A stretch of 51,749 nt of DNA. Source: Hysterium pulicare CBS 123377. Taxonomy: Eukaryota > Ascomycota > Dothideomycetes > Hysteriales > Hysteriaceae. Of the stretch, positions 1 through 11,650 are shown in pieces (the stretch's first letter is position 1; each line of letters opens with the position of its first letter). Under the pieces are notes generated by a model. It was not told the origin of the DNA, ran no database searches, and saw only the letters and a program-made list of their open reading frames with translations. Position numbers and translations under genes: made by a program. The DNA is taken from assembly GCA_000467715.1 (NCBI GenBank), contig AJFK01000494.1, positions 1 to 51,749 on the forward strand, in the 5' to 3' direction.

Positions 1-908
1 TGGAAGTCAACGACAGACTGGAAGTCAACGGCAAACTGGAAGTCGACGACACATTAGGCAATATCGATGATATCGACGATATAGTTATGATAGCACTGGA
101 CGATGAGCTGGTAACTGTGAATAATGAGCTTGTAATCGTGGAAATCGTGGTAAAATTGCGTGAACGGGTACGCGTTGTAGTCATTGTAGCCGACGATGAA
201 CTAAAATTAGTGAACGACGAACTAGAAACCATGGAGGAAACATCGGAAAATATGGACGTATTTGAGGGAGCTGCTGTCGCCGTCACCGTAGTCATTGCAG
301 CCGACGACGAGCTGGAAATCAACGAGGTTTGGCTAGAAACAGTTTGGGGCGATACGTCAGAACTGGTTGCGGAGGTGTTGGAACTTGTTGCCGAGCTTGA
401 TGGAGGTACCGATCCCGACCCTTTATTTGAAGTCGCTGGAGGTACCGACGTTGTAGGTCCCGACGTTGTAGGTCCCGACGTAGTAGGTCCCGACGTTGTA
501 GGTCCCGACGTTGTAAGTCCCGACGTTGTAAGTCCCGACGTTGTAGGTCCCGACGTAGTAGGTCCCGACGATGAAGACCCCGACAACGAAGGTCCTGAAG
601 ATGATGACATGGGGCCTGTGAATGAAGGTCCTAAAGATGATGACATGGGACCTGTGGACGATGAATTGGAAACCGTGGCAGAACCATCGCCCATGTACCA
701 GAAACCGGAGAGAAAAAATTGATAACAGCAGACGATGAGTTGGAACCTGGGGAAAAAGAAAAAAAAGTAGATAACGTACCGGAAGTCGATAATGCGGAAG
801 TGATTGTCGACGAGTTACTGACTGCCTGGCGCTTTGGAAATCCGTTCGCGACATGGCGCCATGGGTTTTCGTTGTCATGTGGACGGGAAGTGGCTGGAAC
901 GATCTTTG
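1..908 (-). CDS. Mucin-like Ser/Thr-rich surface or secreted protein, partial, runs off left edge
   Basis: Read on the minus strand, positions 720 to 1 are open in one frame without a stop and encode a protein dominated by Ser and Thr. It contains about eight tandem GPTTS-type pentapeptides (GLTTS variants) near 440-575, from a 15-bp repeat, then TSSSS-rich stretches. This composition is typical of heavily O-glycosylated, often GPI-anchored fungal cell-wall proteins; that role is inference. Upstream, 908-720 is open in a different minus frame with similar Ser/Thr character (motifs SNSSTITSALSTSGTLSTFF and SNSSSAVINFF). The two frames must therefore be joined by a small intron or separated by a frameshift near 655-720. 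The start codon, signal peptide and C-terminus are not visible. Acidic DELE-rich and VVGPD readings of the other strand are shadows of this gene. Confidence 0.6.
441..578. repeat. 15-bp coding minisatellite (GPTTS repeat)
   Basis: About eight to nine head-to-tail copies of a 15-bp unit, close to gacgttgtaggtccc on the plus strand, run almost uninterrupted. Differences are single bases (aag for agg, agt for tgt). On the minus strand the unit encodes Gly-Pro-Thr-Thr-Ser. The low divergence suggests recent expansion or contraction, as is common in fungal adhesin and mucin genes. Confidence 0.9.
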
Positions 909-3211
909 AAAATCAAGTCAGTAGAGGATAGATGCAAGTATCATAGATTAGAGGCAAAGAAAAAAAGCAAAGTAAGTTCAAAATAATGCCTCTTCCAGGC
1001 TCCCGTAGGTTGATAAGGGAAGATTAAACGCGAGCGAAAAATGACTTTTAGGGTAAGACGAGTGATAACATGCGCTTGAAGGATTTTATAAGTCTGAATT
1101 GCCAGCTGTATAGTGCGTATGGAGGCGTAGCTTCGAGGTTGGAAAGTCATCGAAACGCAAAGGGTTTGGAGGTATTATTGAGGGGAATGTGAAGCTTACC
1201 AATATCGCAAGAGCCAAAAGCCCTCCGAGCCACCAAATGGCGTTCACTGTCTTTAATTGGACCATGTTGTTGCCTGTGTGAGCGACGGACGCTGCAGGGC
1301 CGACTCTGCAGGTAGCAAGATGCAAAGTTTGGATAACAGTTTCGACACAGGTCCAGCTGATACTGCTTTAAAAGGAGGTCCAAAGTGCGTGGGAACTAAT
1401 GTATTTGAGTGAGTGGACAATCATCAAGGAACTCCGGACTGTAGCATTTTGGTCTGATGAGGGGTAACACTGTGCATATTGTGGTACCGTAGCGGACCCT
1501 GCCCAGTATCGGGATCAAGGCCACGGACAAAAGAGAAGGACGGTCTAGAATCTAGGGGGCAATCTTTACTGGACCAATATGAAGAACTCTTGCAGCGAAA
1601 TCAGGATGACAATGACTACATAATGAGAACCTTGAGGCTTGGGAAAAGGAAAGCGAACCTGGCTCCGTGGTTGACTAGGTTTCCATTCTCGGCTAGAGGA
1701 AATAAGCCAACGAGCCGTTTCAAACCTGAGTATATCACGTTTCGAGAAGGGTCTACTTGGACATCAGGGTGTTAAGAACCATGTGCTGGCGAAAAGCCGA
1801 AGCGGTAGACCAAAATGATCATTGACAGATCGATCAAGATTATCGGGTAAGGAATAGACTAGTGTAGTAAATAGTTCGTCCAAGGTAATTCCGCGGAGGA
1901 TAATGGCGATACAGCGCCTTAAAAGCATTTTCAGCTGTTCTGTGTAAATATAAGCCATCATGTTCAAGAAAAGATCGCATAAAGTAAGATAACTCGCGGC
2001 CCGACAAGGGCGAGCCTCAATAACATAATTTACCGTCTGTCGAGCGCTGATTGTCTCGGTAGCCGATTGTACGCCAAAAAGGATAGTAATATCGGGTACA
2101 CGCCAGAGCCACGAGATATGACATTGAATTGGATGGCCTGGATTGCTCGAAGGAGGTTGAAATTCAACCCGTCGACCGCTAAGGAATATTGACCATGGAA
2201 ACTATGAACGCAGGGTCCCCACGCTCTCTCCGGAAACGGCACCTTGAGCCAGGGAGAAGCATCATAAACCTTGCACCAGGGACAGTAAGTACTGATTAGT
2301 TGTGGAGACTTGGCTTATATCATTGAGCACCCCCCTCAAAGCTGAATGTACTGGATGCCTAGCAACAGATCTCTTTAGAGCTCTTCACCGAGTTCAAAAT
2401 GTCTAATGGGATCCTTACTAACAAAGAAACGTAGAGATGATCATAGCCCTAAAAGGTCCACGACCCAATCTATTCTTCTGCCACCGTGGTTCGTAATCGG
2501 ACGTCGAGGGGAGCTTCTTGAGTGAGACAAGGTCGAATCTGTCGCTAGTATCCCCGTTGACAATGGCCTAACGTTTAGTCCGGGTGAAAATTCATTTCTC
2601 AAGAATATGGATATCCACGTGCCTAACAAGAACTCTTGTGGGATCGATCATTCACAGCGTGGTTGGTGTTCGGACGTTAAGAAAAGCTTTGGATTCGGAA
2701 CGTGGTCGTATCCGGCGCTAGATCCTGAACAGGAAATGCTTGGCGGCTCACTCACGGCGCTGGGCACATCATGAAGCAATACATCAGGAACTCCGGTATT
2801 CCTAGGCATTGCGTGCTATCACGGTGTCATTTTCGGCAAAGCACTCTGCCGGCTTCATGAGATGATAGACTGCTTCGCGGTTTACTACCATCCGGATAGG
2901 TGTATCCCGATGAAGCCTTGGTACATGTCACCCTACATCGGGATCCCGATGTCGGAGATTCTGACGGGTATTTGCACTATAGGAATGACACAGGAGTGGA
3001 TGTTCGATATTCTCGAGTTAGGAGTCATTCCAAAGCCCCTTTTCAAACTTTTAGCGATGTTAAAGATCATGAATAAGTCCTAGATAGCTACAGTTATCGC
3101 ATGTGTAATGGTATCAATTGGACCCTACACCAGTACCTTTAGCTCATCCAAAACGCCGTGGGCTGATGTAAGTGTGTGGAGTATCGGGTAACAGGACCGT
3201 GAATGGCGAAA
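909..3211. other. Gene-free stretch between the mucin-like gene and CTR9
   Basis: No ORF here shows convincing protein character. A minus-strand reading near 1330-1190 encodes a Cys-containing segment followed by a hydrophobic stretch (WWLGGLLALAILVSF), but I cannot connect it to an exon structure or family. Short echoes such as tatcgggta near 1844, 2091 and 3183 hint at decayed repeats without forming an array. The interval also holds the 3' flank of CTR9. Confidence 0.5.
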
Positions 3212-6200
3212 TCATTCCGAGTCATAGTCTCCACCATTCTCAACCGCATCCGCCATGGGGACGTCTCTGTCGCCATTGGTTTCCGTGCCATGGGCTCCAT
3301 CTTCCTCCTCATCTTCGTCGTCCTCGTCAATGATGCGAGCCGCTTTCCTTGGCCGAGCTGCCGGGGCTTCATCATCATCACTCCCAGCTTGACCATTCCT
3401 GTTTTCAGCTCCATCCGCCGGAACATCAGCATCGCCTTCGCTGTCACTATCAACGATGAGTTCGTCAGACTTGAACTTCCCAGCATTCTTGGGTTTTCTC
3501 TCCAGTTTTCTCTTCTTCTGCTTGGGCCTCTCTTCGCGCCGTTCATCTCCTGACCCGGCAGGAGTTGCGGAGGCTTCCCTCGAATCATCCGAGCCCCCAC
3601 CTTCGACGTCCGACTCGTCACTATCGGCCTTCTTCTTTCTCTTGCCACCCCGCTTGCCCTTCCTCTCGGCTTTCCGGATTTCGTCCTGGGTCACGAAATC
3701 TTGGCGCCTCCGCTCTTCTTCGACTCGTTTCTCGATATACTCTCGATCCTTTTCTTCCATCTTCTGCCGCTCCTCGGCAATTTTACGTTTCCGTTCAAGC
3801 TTTTCCTCTTCTAGTCTACGCTCCTCCTCGTTGCGCTTCATGATCTCCGCTTCACGCAACTCACGAGCCTGCTGAAGTCTACTGGCATTCTTCTCTTCGT
3901 ATTCGCGCTGGCTTTGGATCGCACGTTCCAGCTGTCTTCGCATGGTATTTCGACCCATATTTGCGCGTTGCTCGATGTCGTTCTTTGGAAAGGGTGGGTT
4001 GGGTGAACGAGCAATGGAACTGAAAGACTCAATGGCTTCGTCTAAACCTGTTGCAGCCGTTTCAACCTCGGCAAGGGTTCGTTGTGATTCGGGTAGGGTA
4101 TAAATAAGCTGAGCGATCTGAATCTGAACAAAAGCGACATTGAATTTGAAGTGCACTTGTTCGGGAGCGACCTCAAGTGCCTATGTTAAAGGTATAATTA
4201 GTATATTTGACCAAGATCTAGTGCCAGGGTGAACATACGCGCTGAGAGTATTCTAGTGACATCTTCATGGCCTGAATGCTCTTCTCCAGCTTTCCACGCA
4301 TAAGCCAGACACGACCAAGACATGCGAGAATTTGTGGGTCGCGAGCTCGGTCCTTGGCTAAAGCAGCCTCGTACTGTACACACTTAGTGAAAAGTTGATT
4401 TGATTGGAAGGGCGCTACCAACGTTTTCAATCGCACGCGCATACTGCTTGATCTCGCAGTACGTATGTCCCAGATTGATAAAGACGCTAACATCTTTCAT
4501 AGTCTCGCGGACTTTGGTGAATATTTGTAGGGCCGCGCCGTAATCCTTCTTGTCTTCCACAAGCGCAATGGCGATCCCTTGAGCCGCGTACGCATTTTGA
4601 GGATCCAGCTGAAGGGCTTTGTCAAAGAACTCGACTGCCTTCTCGTACATTTTTCGTCGCTTGTCTTTGTCCTGCTCCGTGTCTCTTCTCATCTCACGAG
4701 CAATTGCCAACCAGATATTCCCCATGCCAGTCAAGGAATATCGGTCGTGCTTGTCGTAATGTTGAAGGGTGTGTTTGTAGTGCCGTTGCTCTTGGTCTTC
4801 CCCAGGATTCGCTACTCTCTTCTTAGATTTACTCATGTACCACCCATAGAGGGCTCGAACTTCGAGGTTATTGGGATTGGCTTGGTACAGTTTCTGAACA
4901 GCTTTAGGACCCTCATCGGTCGGACTTTGTCGAAGCGCAATATAAGCGAGCCGAATGAGGGCGTCGGTGTATTCGCCGTGTCGATCGAGAAGGCCTTCAT
5001 ACACCCGCTTAGCCTCATCAGGCATCCCCTCTGCTTCGTATGTTCGGGCCAAATTGTAACTAATCGTCGTAACTAAAGCATCGGTATCAATCGAGTCGTC
5101 CTTGTCGCTTGCTTTGACACAGGCGTTGAGAGAAGTCTGGAATAGTTCGCGAGCTTGTGCATATTTTTCAGCTTGATATTGGAAGCAGCCCATATTATTG
5201 AGCAGCTCAGGTGGTAGAAATTCGCGTAATGCAGCTTTCACTGCAGCATCATCCTCGATGCCTTCCGGATAGTCGGTCTCGGGTATATCGTCCAACTCCA
5301 TCTGCTCCACCTGTTCGAGACATTTTAGACTTTTGTCGGGATGTTCGACTTCATAAAGCCTGGCGAGGTTCAGAAGAACAGATGAATCCGGGGTAATCAG
5401 CTTCTTCGGATCTCCCCATGCGATACGAACAGCCTCCAAGTAGGTAAGCGCCTTTTTCAATTCATTGGATCGGTCCTCCTTTGATTTGGTGGTTTGAGCA
5501 GAAAACACATCTTCAGCATATAATGTTCCAAGTAAAGTCTGGGCTTCGACAATTTTTGTTTGTTGAAGTAGCTTTTCCAAACGGAATTTCGCGCCATCGT
5601 AATCTTGCATTAAGACACGGATTTGAGCCGACCCAAATTTTGCGGGGATATAACCCTCCTCATCACCTCCTCTTGCTTGGTCGGCCTTCAGGTAGTATTC
5701 GTTGGCTTTCGTCGTGTCGTTGTTGAAATGCTCTTTACGCGCAAGGAGGTACCAGCCATCGCTAGCAATGGCGTTGACGTCTGTCAATTCAATAGCCCTC
5801 CTCGCAAGAGACTCCACTCGTTCCATTCCCCTTTTCATAAGATAGTAGCCGCCAAAAGTGGAGCAGGTGATGGGAAATTTGTCATCCAATCGAAATGCTG
5901 GTACAGTGAAATCTGCCATCGCTTTTTTGTAGAGGCCAAGGAAGTTCGGATCAGAGGAAGGGTATTGCGAGCTGAGGTAGAGATTGTACAATCCTAATAG
6001 GATCAGAGCGATCTTCGACCGCGGATTCTGGGGATTGAGTTAGCATAACCCACGCAATACAACGGCTAGAGAAGTGTCGTACCAGCTCATAGGCTCTTTG
6101 CCAGGCAATTTGTGCATCTTCCTTATGCCCAAGCTGCCAGAAACAGCATCCAATACCTATACGAGGATCCGGGTCGGTGAGTTTGGGATGTCGTTCGAGA

Positions 6201-6995
6201 ACATTTTGATATGCTTTCAAAGCTTCTGGGAATTTTCTCATGGAATAGCTCACTCTAGCCTTCCCCATCATAGCCATTATGTTTTTCCCACCTGAAGTTC
6301 GGAGGGCATCTTCAAAGCACTTGGAAGCTTGTTTCAGAGTGTCCGTGCGCTCCGTACTGATCTGCGACCCTGCGCGGGATGAGGAAGGGGGTTGAAGAGA
6401 GGCGCGCAACAGATAAAGGACACCCCGTGCGAGAAAAAGTGGTGGGTATGAAGGGCTGATGCGCGAAGCATCGTTCAAGACGCTGGTCGCCGCTTGAATG
6501 TAGAAATCCTTGGTCCTAGCCTCGGAGGGCAGGACTCCATCTGTTTGCAGTTAGAATAAGCTGTAGACAAACAGTACGACAAGTGCGCAATGAGTTCATA
6601 CCTGTTTTGACTCTGGGAGCTTCTCGACACTTGAGTAGATATAGCCAACAAAGGGCATTCAAAATGCTCAGTCTGTCGTCGGCGCGTCCTCTCGTCAAAG
6701 CACCCACAGCTTTAGTAAGGACTTCGATGGCGACGTCCACCTTCTTCTGCTTGGCGTAACCAAGAGCGACGACCATCCACATACTCTTAGCTGCCTCTTC
6801 ATTTTCTAACAGGGTGCAGAGCTCAGTTGGATCATCCTGAATATCATCGTCCAGAGAAATTTCGACATCGATCGGTCCATCCACTTCGGCGACGGCAACC
6901 GAGATGGCTTTGGGTATATCGTAAAATCGCGGAGGGTAGGGCGAGGCATCGTGGCCGTTGATGCCATTGGCGTAGCCTTGGTGCACGGCAGCCAT
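3212..6995 (-). CDS. CTR9: RNA polymerase II-associated protein CTR9 (Paf1 complex TPR subunit)
   Basis: This encodes the TPR scaffold of the Paf1 complex, which travels with RNA polymerase II and supports H2B ubiquitination and H3 methylation. Exons: 6995-6602, 6540-6083, 6027-4423, 4373-4239 and 4180-3212, giving 1186 aa, near the family size. The start is MAAVHQGYANG; an in-frame TTG 27 bp upstream is not needed. Tandem TPRs run from about residue 80 to 900, including the classic AIENYEAAL recreated across intron 3. From about 950 to 1025 there is a charged coiled coil rich in EER/KR, then a Lys-rich and an acidic Ser/Asp/Glu tail to the end (GGDYDSE), as in CTR9/p150TSP. Intron 3 uses the weak donor GTTGGT, needed to keep the TPR frame; a nearby GTAGCG would break it. 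It is divergently arranged with SEC8. Confidence 0.95.
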
Positions 6996-7458
6996 GTTTA
7001 GAGAGGATGAAGGATTGAACAAGTCCGGGAGAGGAAATTATTGTCTAAGGGTAAGGGATCAGTGAGAGGAAGGAGAAACTGAAAAGAAAAGAGCGGGGAA
7101 ATTCATGACAAAATGACGCGGAGAAAGGTCCGCGAGTAGAGCACAAAGAAGTGTACCAAAGTGAAGCTCTCTCGTTCTCGCGACGGAGAATCGACGCCAA
7201 GACCAGCGGTAAATCTTTGATCCGGATGACTGCGCGCTTGATGCGGCTCCTTCAGAGTTTCTTATCGATAATGAACCTAGTCGCGTCGGGGCTCTTAGTG
7301 CGTCCGTGCTTCATGCGACGACTGCATGTAATAGCTTCAACGCGCCTTCAAGTCGGATGCTACATGCCAAAAACATACTCGCAAGCCCTCGCGATTCGGA
7401 AGCATGAGCTACACTGCAGTAGCATATAACTTCCCCCCTCGCAAACCGAAATAGCGCC
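6996..7458. promoter_or_regulatory. Divergent promoter region between CTR9 and SEC8
   Basis: These 463 bp separate the start codons of two oppositely transcribed housekeeping genes and must hold both 5' UTRs and promoters. I see no clear TATA box, and no ORF with protein character. Confidence 0.6.
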
Positions 7459-10400
7459 ATGTCTCGAGTCCCCCAGTCCGTACCAAGAGGAGCTAATGGC
7501 TCGGGAGGGTACACGAATGGATACTATAATGATGGAGGCTCTCGGCAGTACGATACAAATGGAAACGATCGTGGATATAGGAACAGACCTGATGCAGGGA
7601 CTCGAAGCAACCGCCGACCTGGTGGCTACGGCGGATTGTCGTCCTCGACGCTCGAAGACGAAACCCCTCAAGTAACGAGACCTACGAGTCTAGAACGGAC
7701 ACAGGCGAAGAGAAGAAGCGGGGGAGCAGATTCGAGTCGGAGTAGAAGCCGACCCGGCGCTGGACGCTATGCTGATGGAAACCAACAGATTGAAGGTCAG
7801 TAGGATCAAAAAGTTTCCAGCTTTAGTAGGAATGAGTTGCAGACCCTGGCTCGAACTGGAAGCTCGCATTATTGCGCGTATGCTGACCCAGAATTAGAGG
7901 TCCTACAGTACATTCGGCGAGACTGGGATTTTATGACGACCGACAAATGTATTCCCGTGCAAATATCTCTCAAATTATTAGATTCCAGCTCCCTCGGGCT
8001 TGCAAACGAATACAGTCAATTCCGTGATACGAACCAGCAGTTGCAAAGTGCATTAAAAGCTATTGTCAATGGTACACCTCACGCGCCATCTCTCGAGCCG
8101 GAGACGCTGACCTGTCCACAGAGCACCATCAGGGTTTCAATAGTTCCATTGGAACTTTTCATAAGATACAAGCAAGTCTACAGTCTTCTCAACAACGGGT
8201 TAGAACCCTCAAAGAGTCTCTTGTCTCGGCCAAAACCCATCTAGCCACAACAAAGCCGGAGCTAAAAGAATTCGCAACTTCTTCGCAGAACTATGATGAA
8301 ATGCTTCAAGTATTAGGCGTAATGTAAGGCTTAATAATCAACCTGTTAATCTTAAAGATTGCTGATAATCGAGTAGTGAGCAATTACAGCTTGTGCCCGA
8401 AAAGTTGGAAGCGCGCATTTCAGAGAAGCGCTTCCTGACGGCCGTCGAGATCCTTCAGGATGCGTTAAGGATGATCCGGAGGTCAGAAATGGAGGGAATT
8501 GGCGCACTTAGTGACCTTCGGATCTATCTGAGTAACCAGGAACATGTGAGTCGCTCTGAAGATTTTAATAGATCGCTTAATAACCCGGCTATAGTCCCTT
8601 ACCGACATCTTGATTGAGGAATTGCATTCCCATTTGTACCTAAAATCTCCTTATTGTGAAGACAGATGGAAATTATACGCACACAACCAGTCCAACAGCG
8701 ATGCCGCTGAACGGGCAAAAACTTTCATTGGTAAGTGATCCAAAAGCTGGCACAGTATCGTACTTATGAATACATTCTAGACGCCAGAGGGAGACTTCTT
8801 TACCTTTTTCTCGATAAGTTGGACGTTTCTGAGCCAGTAAGTGTTCACACGATATATTTGATGCAATTACTCATACCCCTTTAGATGGCCGACGATTCCT
8901 CTCGCAACCCAGAAGCCGACACATTCCATTATATCAGACTAATAGTCGAAGCTTTAAACAAAATGAGCCGCCTAGATATCGCTATTGATACCATCGAGCA
9001 ACGACTGCCAGTTGAGTTATTCAAAGTTGTCGAGAAATCCAACAATGAAGTAGCACAACGACATCCAAGCACCCTGAGAGCCTATGCCAACAAGCCCCGT
9101 AGCAAGGCTGATGCGATTGCTGATGGCGACGAAGCCCGCACGGCACTACTGAACGATCTACTTTGGACTCTTTATGCCAGATTTGAGGCTATTGCAGAGG
9201 GTCATCGCGTCGTACATGACGTGGTATCTGGAATCACACGCCGGGAACACCTTCAGGACGCTTCTACACTAACGAGGGGATTTAAAGAATTATGGAAATT
9301 GTATCAGAGTGAGGTGAGTGTTGTATAAATTACAAAAATACAAATATGCTAATGAAATGTTATAGATGCGTTCTTTGCTTCACGATTACCTTGCCACTGA
9401 TGGGGATCTATCATATCGAGGCGTGCAAGGGCAAAGTTCCAGCGGAAGTGTTTTCCAGAGAGGCCAGCGTGATCGCAACAAAAGAATGTTTAAATTAGCC
9501 GATATGGATGTCAAATCGACAGAATTGGCGACTGAAAGGGATGACCTAGATTTCATCTTGAAATCATCAGTGCCTGGGCTGGTTTCAGACTCAAAGAGAC
9601 CGAATGGTTTATCTTCGAGCAACAGTAACACTATGGTCGATGGCAGTGCGACTGGACACAAATTACTCGTTGATCCCAGCGTTTTTAACATGGGTGTCCT
9701 CCTACCTCCTTCATTGGACTTCCTTAATCGATTGAAGGAAGTAGTACCCCCAGGATCGGACATCGTCATGAGTACCTTGACTTCATTCTTGGATGACTTC
9801 CTCGTCAATGTCTTCCATCCGCAACTCGACGAAACTCTCGTAGATCTATGCGCGCAAACATTTATCGAAATCGACGCTTTCCAACAAGATGCACAATGGT
9901 CACATCACTCCAAAAGACCTATATTCAGGGTATGTTTCATCTCTCAAGTCCAGCCCCAATCTTTTTCATCTAACACGAATAACCAGGGAACGACCAAATT
10001 CTTCAATCTCATCACGGCATTCTGCAAAATGCTAGACAATCTCCCTCACGACCAAGCCTTCAGTCAACTCATCATCACCCAAATGGAAACATACTACTCC
10101 AAATGCAGCGGCTGGTACAAAGCCCTCGTCAGCCGCAGCCAACCCAAACCCACAACAAACCGCCGCTTAAAGGCCTCCGCCGCCCTCGCAGAAGCAGAAT
10201 CCATCCAAGAAATCCTGAGTCCGCTCTTCAAAGGAACCACCTCGTCCAACACCCCCAAGAATAGCACCGAAAGTCCCGCGGGATCTGAAGAGGAAGGAAG
10301 AGGGGAAGTAGAGAAGGGAAAAGATCTCCTCACCCAAGAAATCCAACTCCTAATCTCCGCCGCCGATGCCGACGTCCTAGACGCCGCAGACCTAATCTCC

Positions 10401-11243
10401 GATCTCAAAGCCATTCGTGGCCTCTGTCTCCTACACACAAGCATGAAATGGCTCTCTCTAAAGCTCTCTCATTTAAGATACATATCCGACCGCGCAACCG
10501 ACTCTCAAAAGCCAGGCAAGAACAACCGTCGCTGGACTTTAGTTTCTGCGTCCAGCGAACTACGCTCGAATGGCGATGCGGGGCAAACGCGGGTTTTTCT
10601 ACCCCTGGATAGAGCGACGGCGAAGGATTTTGATATGATTGTAGAGGAATATACTAATTTCTCCGACCTGGTCCTCCGCACCCTACACCTCGAGCTCCGA
10701 AACCGAATCCTCTACTCCCTATCCAGCAGCCTTAGATCCACCTACACACTCGATCAACCTCCCTCAGACCCGGACACGGCCATCATTTCCTTGAACTCGG
10801 AGCTCGTGGCTTTCGACAGCGAACTCGGCGCTACGATTCCGGAAAGGGAACAAAGGATTGTGACGAAGGGGTTGGGGAAGCTCATGGATCGCGCGCTTTT
10901 GCATCAGACGAGCCATATATCGAATATGAACGGCAACGGGTGTAGTCTGCTCCAACTCAACATCCTCGTCCTGCAGCAGAATCTTAAGAATATAGAGGAA
11001 GATGCCGAGCTCACCCGTTCCGCAGCGTACTTTGATCTCTTCAACGCCGGCCCCGAAGCTATCGTACAGAGGGCGAAAGAAGGAGGGAAAGATCTTGGGT
11101 TTAGTTTCGAGGAACTGGAGGGGTTGGTGAGGTTGTGTTATTCTGAGCGGTTGGAGAGTGAGAGGAGGGAGGTTGCGTTGGCGGGGAGGAGGGGGTTGGA
11201 TGATCATCTTTTGCAGTTGAGTGAGTATATGTGGCAGAGTTGA
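7459..11243 (+). CDS. SEC8: Exocyst complex component SEC8
   Basis: Sec8/EXOC4 is a subunit of the octameric exocyst, which tethers Golgi-derived vesicles to the plasma membrane at hyphal tips. Nine exons: 7459-7795, 7898-8071, 8122-8323, 8377-8545, 8595-8730, 8781-8836, 8885-9313, 9366-9929 and 9987-11243, giving 1107 aa. Residues 1-110 are low-complexity Gly/Asn/Arg/Ser. The conserved Sec8 domain then begins with YIRRDWDFMTTDKCIPV and continues through AIVNEHHQGFNSSIGTFHKI and KTHLATTKPELKEFATSSQ. The C-terminus, DHLLQLSEYMW, also matches the family. Intron 1 (102 bp) ends at attag at 7897, preceded by the branch-like tgctgac; this choice restores IEEVLQYIRRDW. The 57-bp intron 9930-9986 is a multiple of three and lacks a stop, so it could be read through, but removing it restores RPIFRGTTKFFNLITAFC. 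Confidence 0.96.
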
Positions 11244-11650
11244 GATTTGAGGATTACGCACGTCGAAACGGAGTGTTGGTGGAGTTAGTCTTCGCTTTTT
11301 GTTTGTACTCGGATATGGGGGTAATCTGGGTTATTGAAATATATATTTCCGCCATCTTACGAGCGCTTTTGTTCAAGCTTGTCACCAGAGATGGGCCACC
11401 TTGGGTTCTCACATCGACGTCGTTTATCTGCGAAGTTTCGTTTCTTTCCTTCTGTACAATTGGTATGTTTGGTATTGAATACACATTTCTCTGTCGTACA
11501 AGCCACGCGAGATCATCGTGAAAAGCCATCCCGCTCATCAACATGAAGCTCAGCCCAAAATTAGAGTCGTTCCGGGATATCTAGACCCCTAAAATACCTC
11601 GTCTAGCTTCCATCACTTTTGTCCAATCCTCAACCCACACCCCTCTTTAT
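11244..11650. other. Convergent 3' intergenic region (SEC8 / acid phosphatase)
   Basis: About 400 bp between two convergent genes, presumably with both 3' UTRs and polyadenylation signals. No gene was recognised. Confidence 0.5.

Noticed and set aside
87-722. Plus-strand ORF of 211 codons rich in DDELE and VVGPD
   Set aside because: It is the antisense reading of the Ser/Thr-rich gene; the repeat length divisible by three keeps it open. Acidic DELE repeats are the expected complement of TSSSS codons.
423-878. Minus-strand ORF with NVGTY repeats
   Set aside because: Another frame of the same 15-bp repeat; the GPTTS frame has typical mucin composition and extends to the window edge.
1086-1383. 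Minus-strand reading with a Cys-containing segment and a transmembrane-like stretch
   Set aside because: No splice partner, start context or recognised family could be found; may be a remnant but cannot be called a gene.
3203-3875. Three Ser/Pro/Phe-rich plus-strand ORFs
   Set aside because: They are antisense to the Lys/Glu-rich coiled coil and acidic tail of CTR9.
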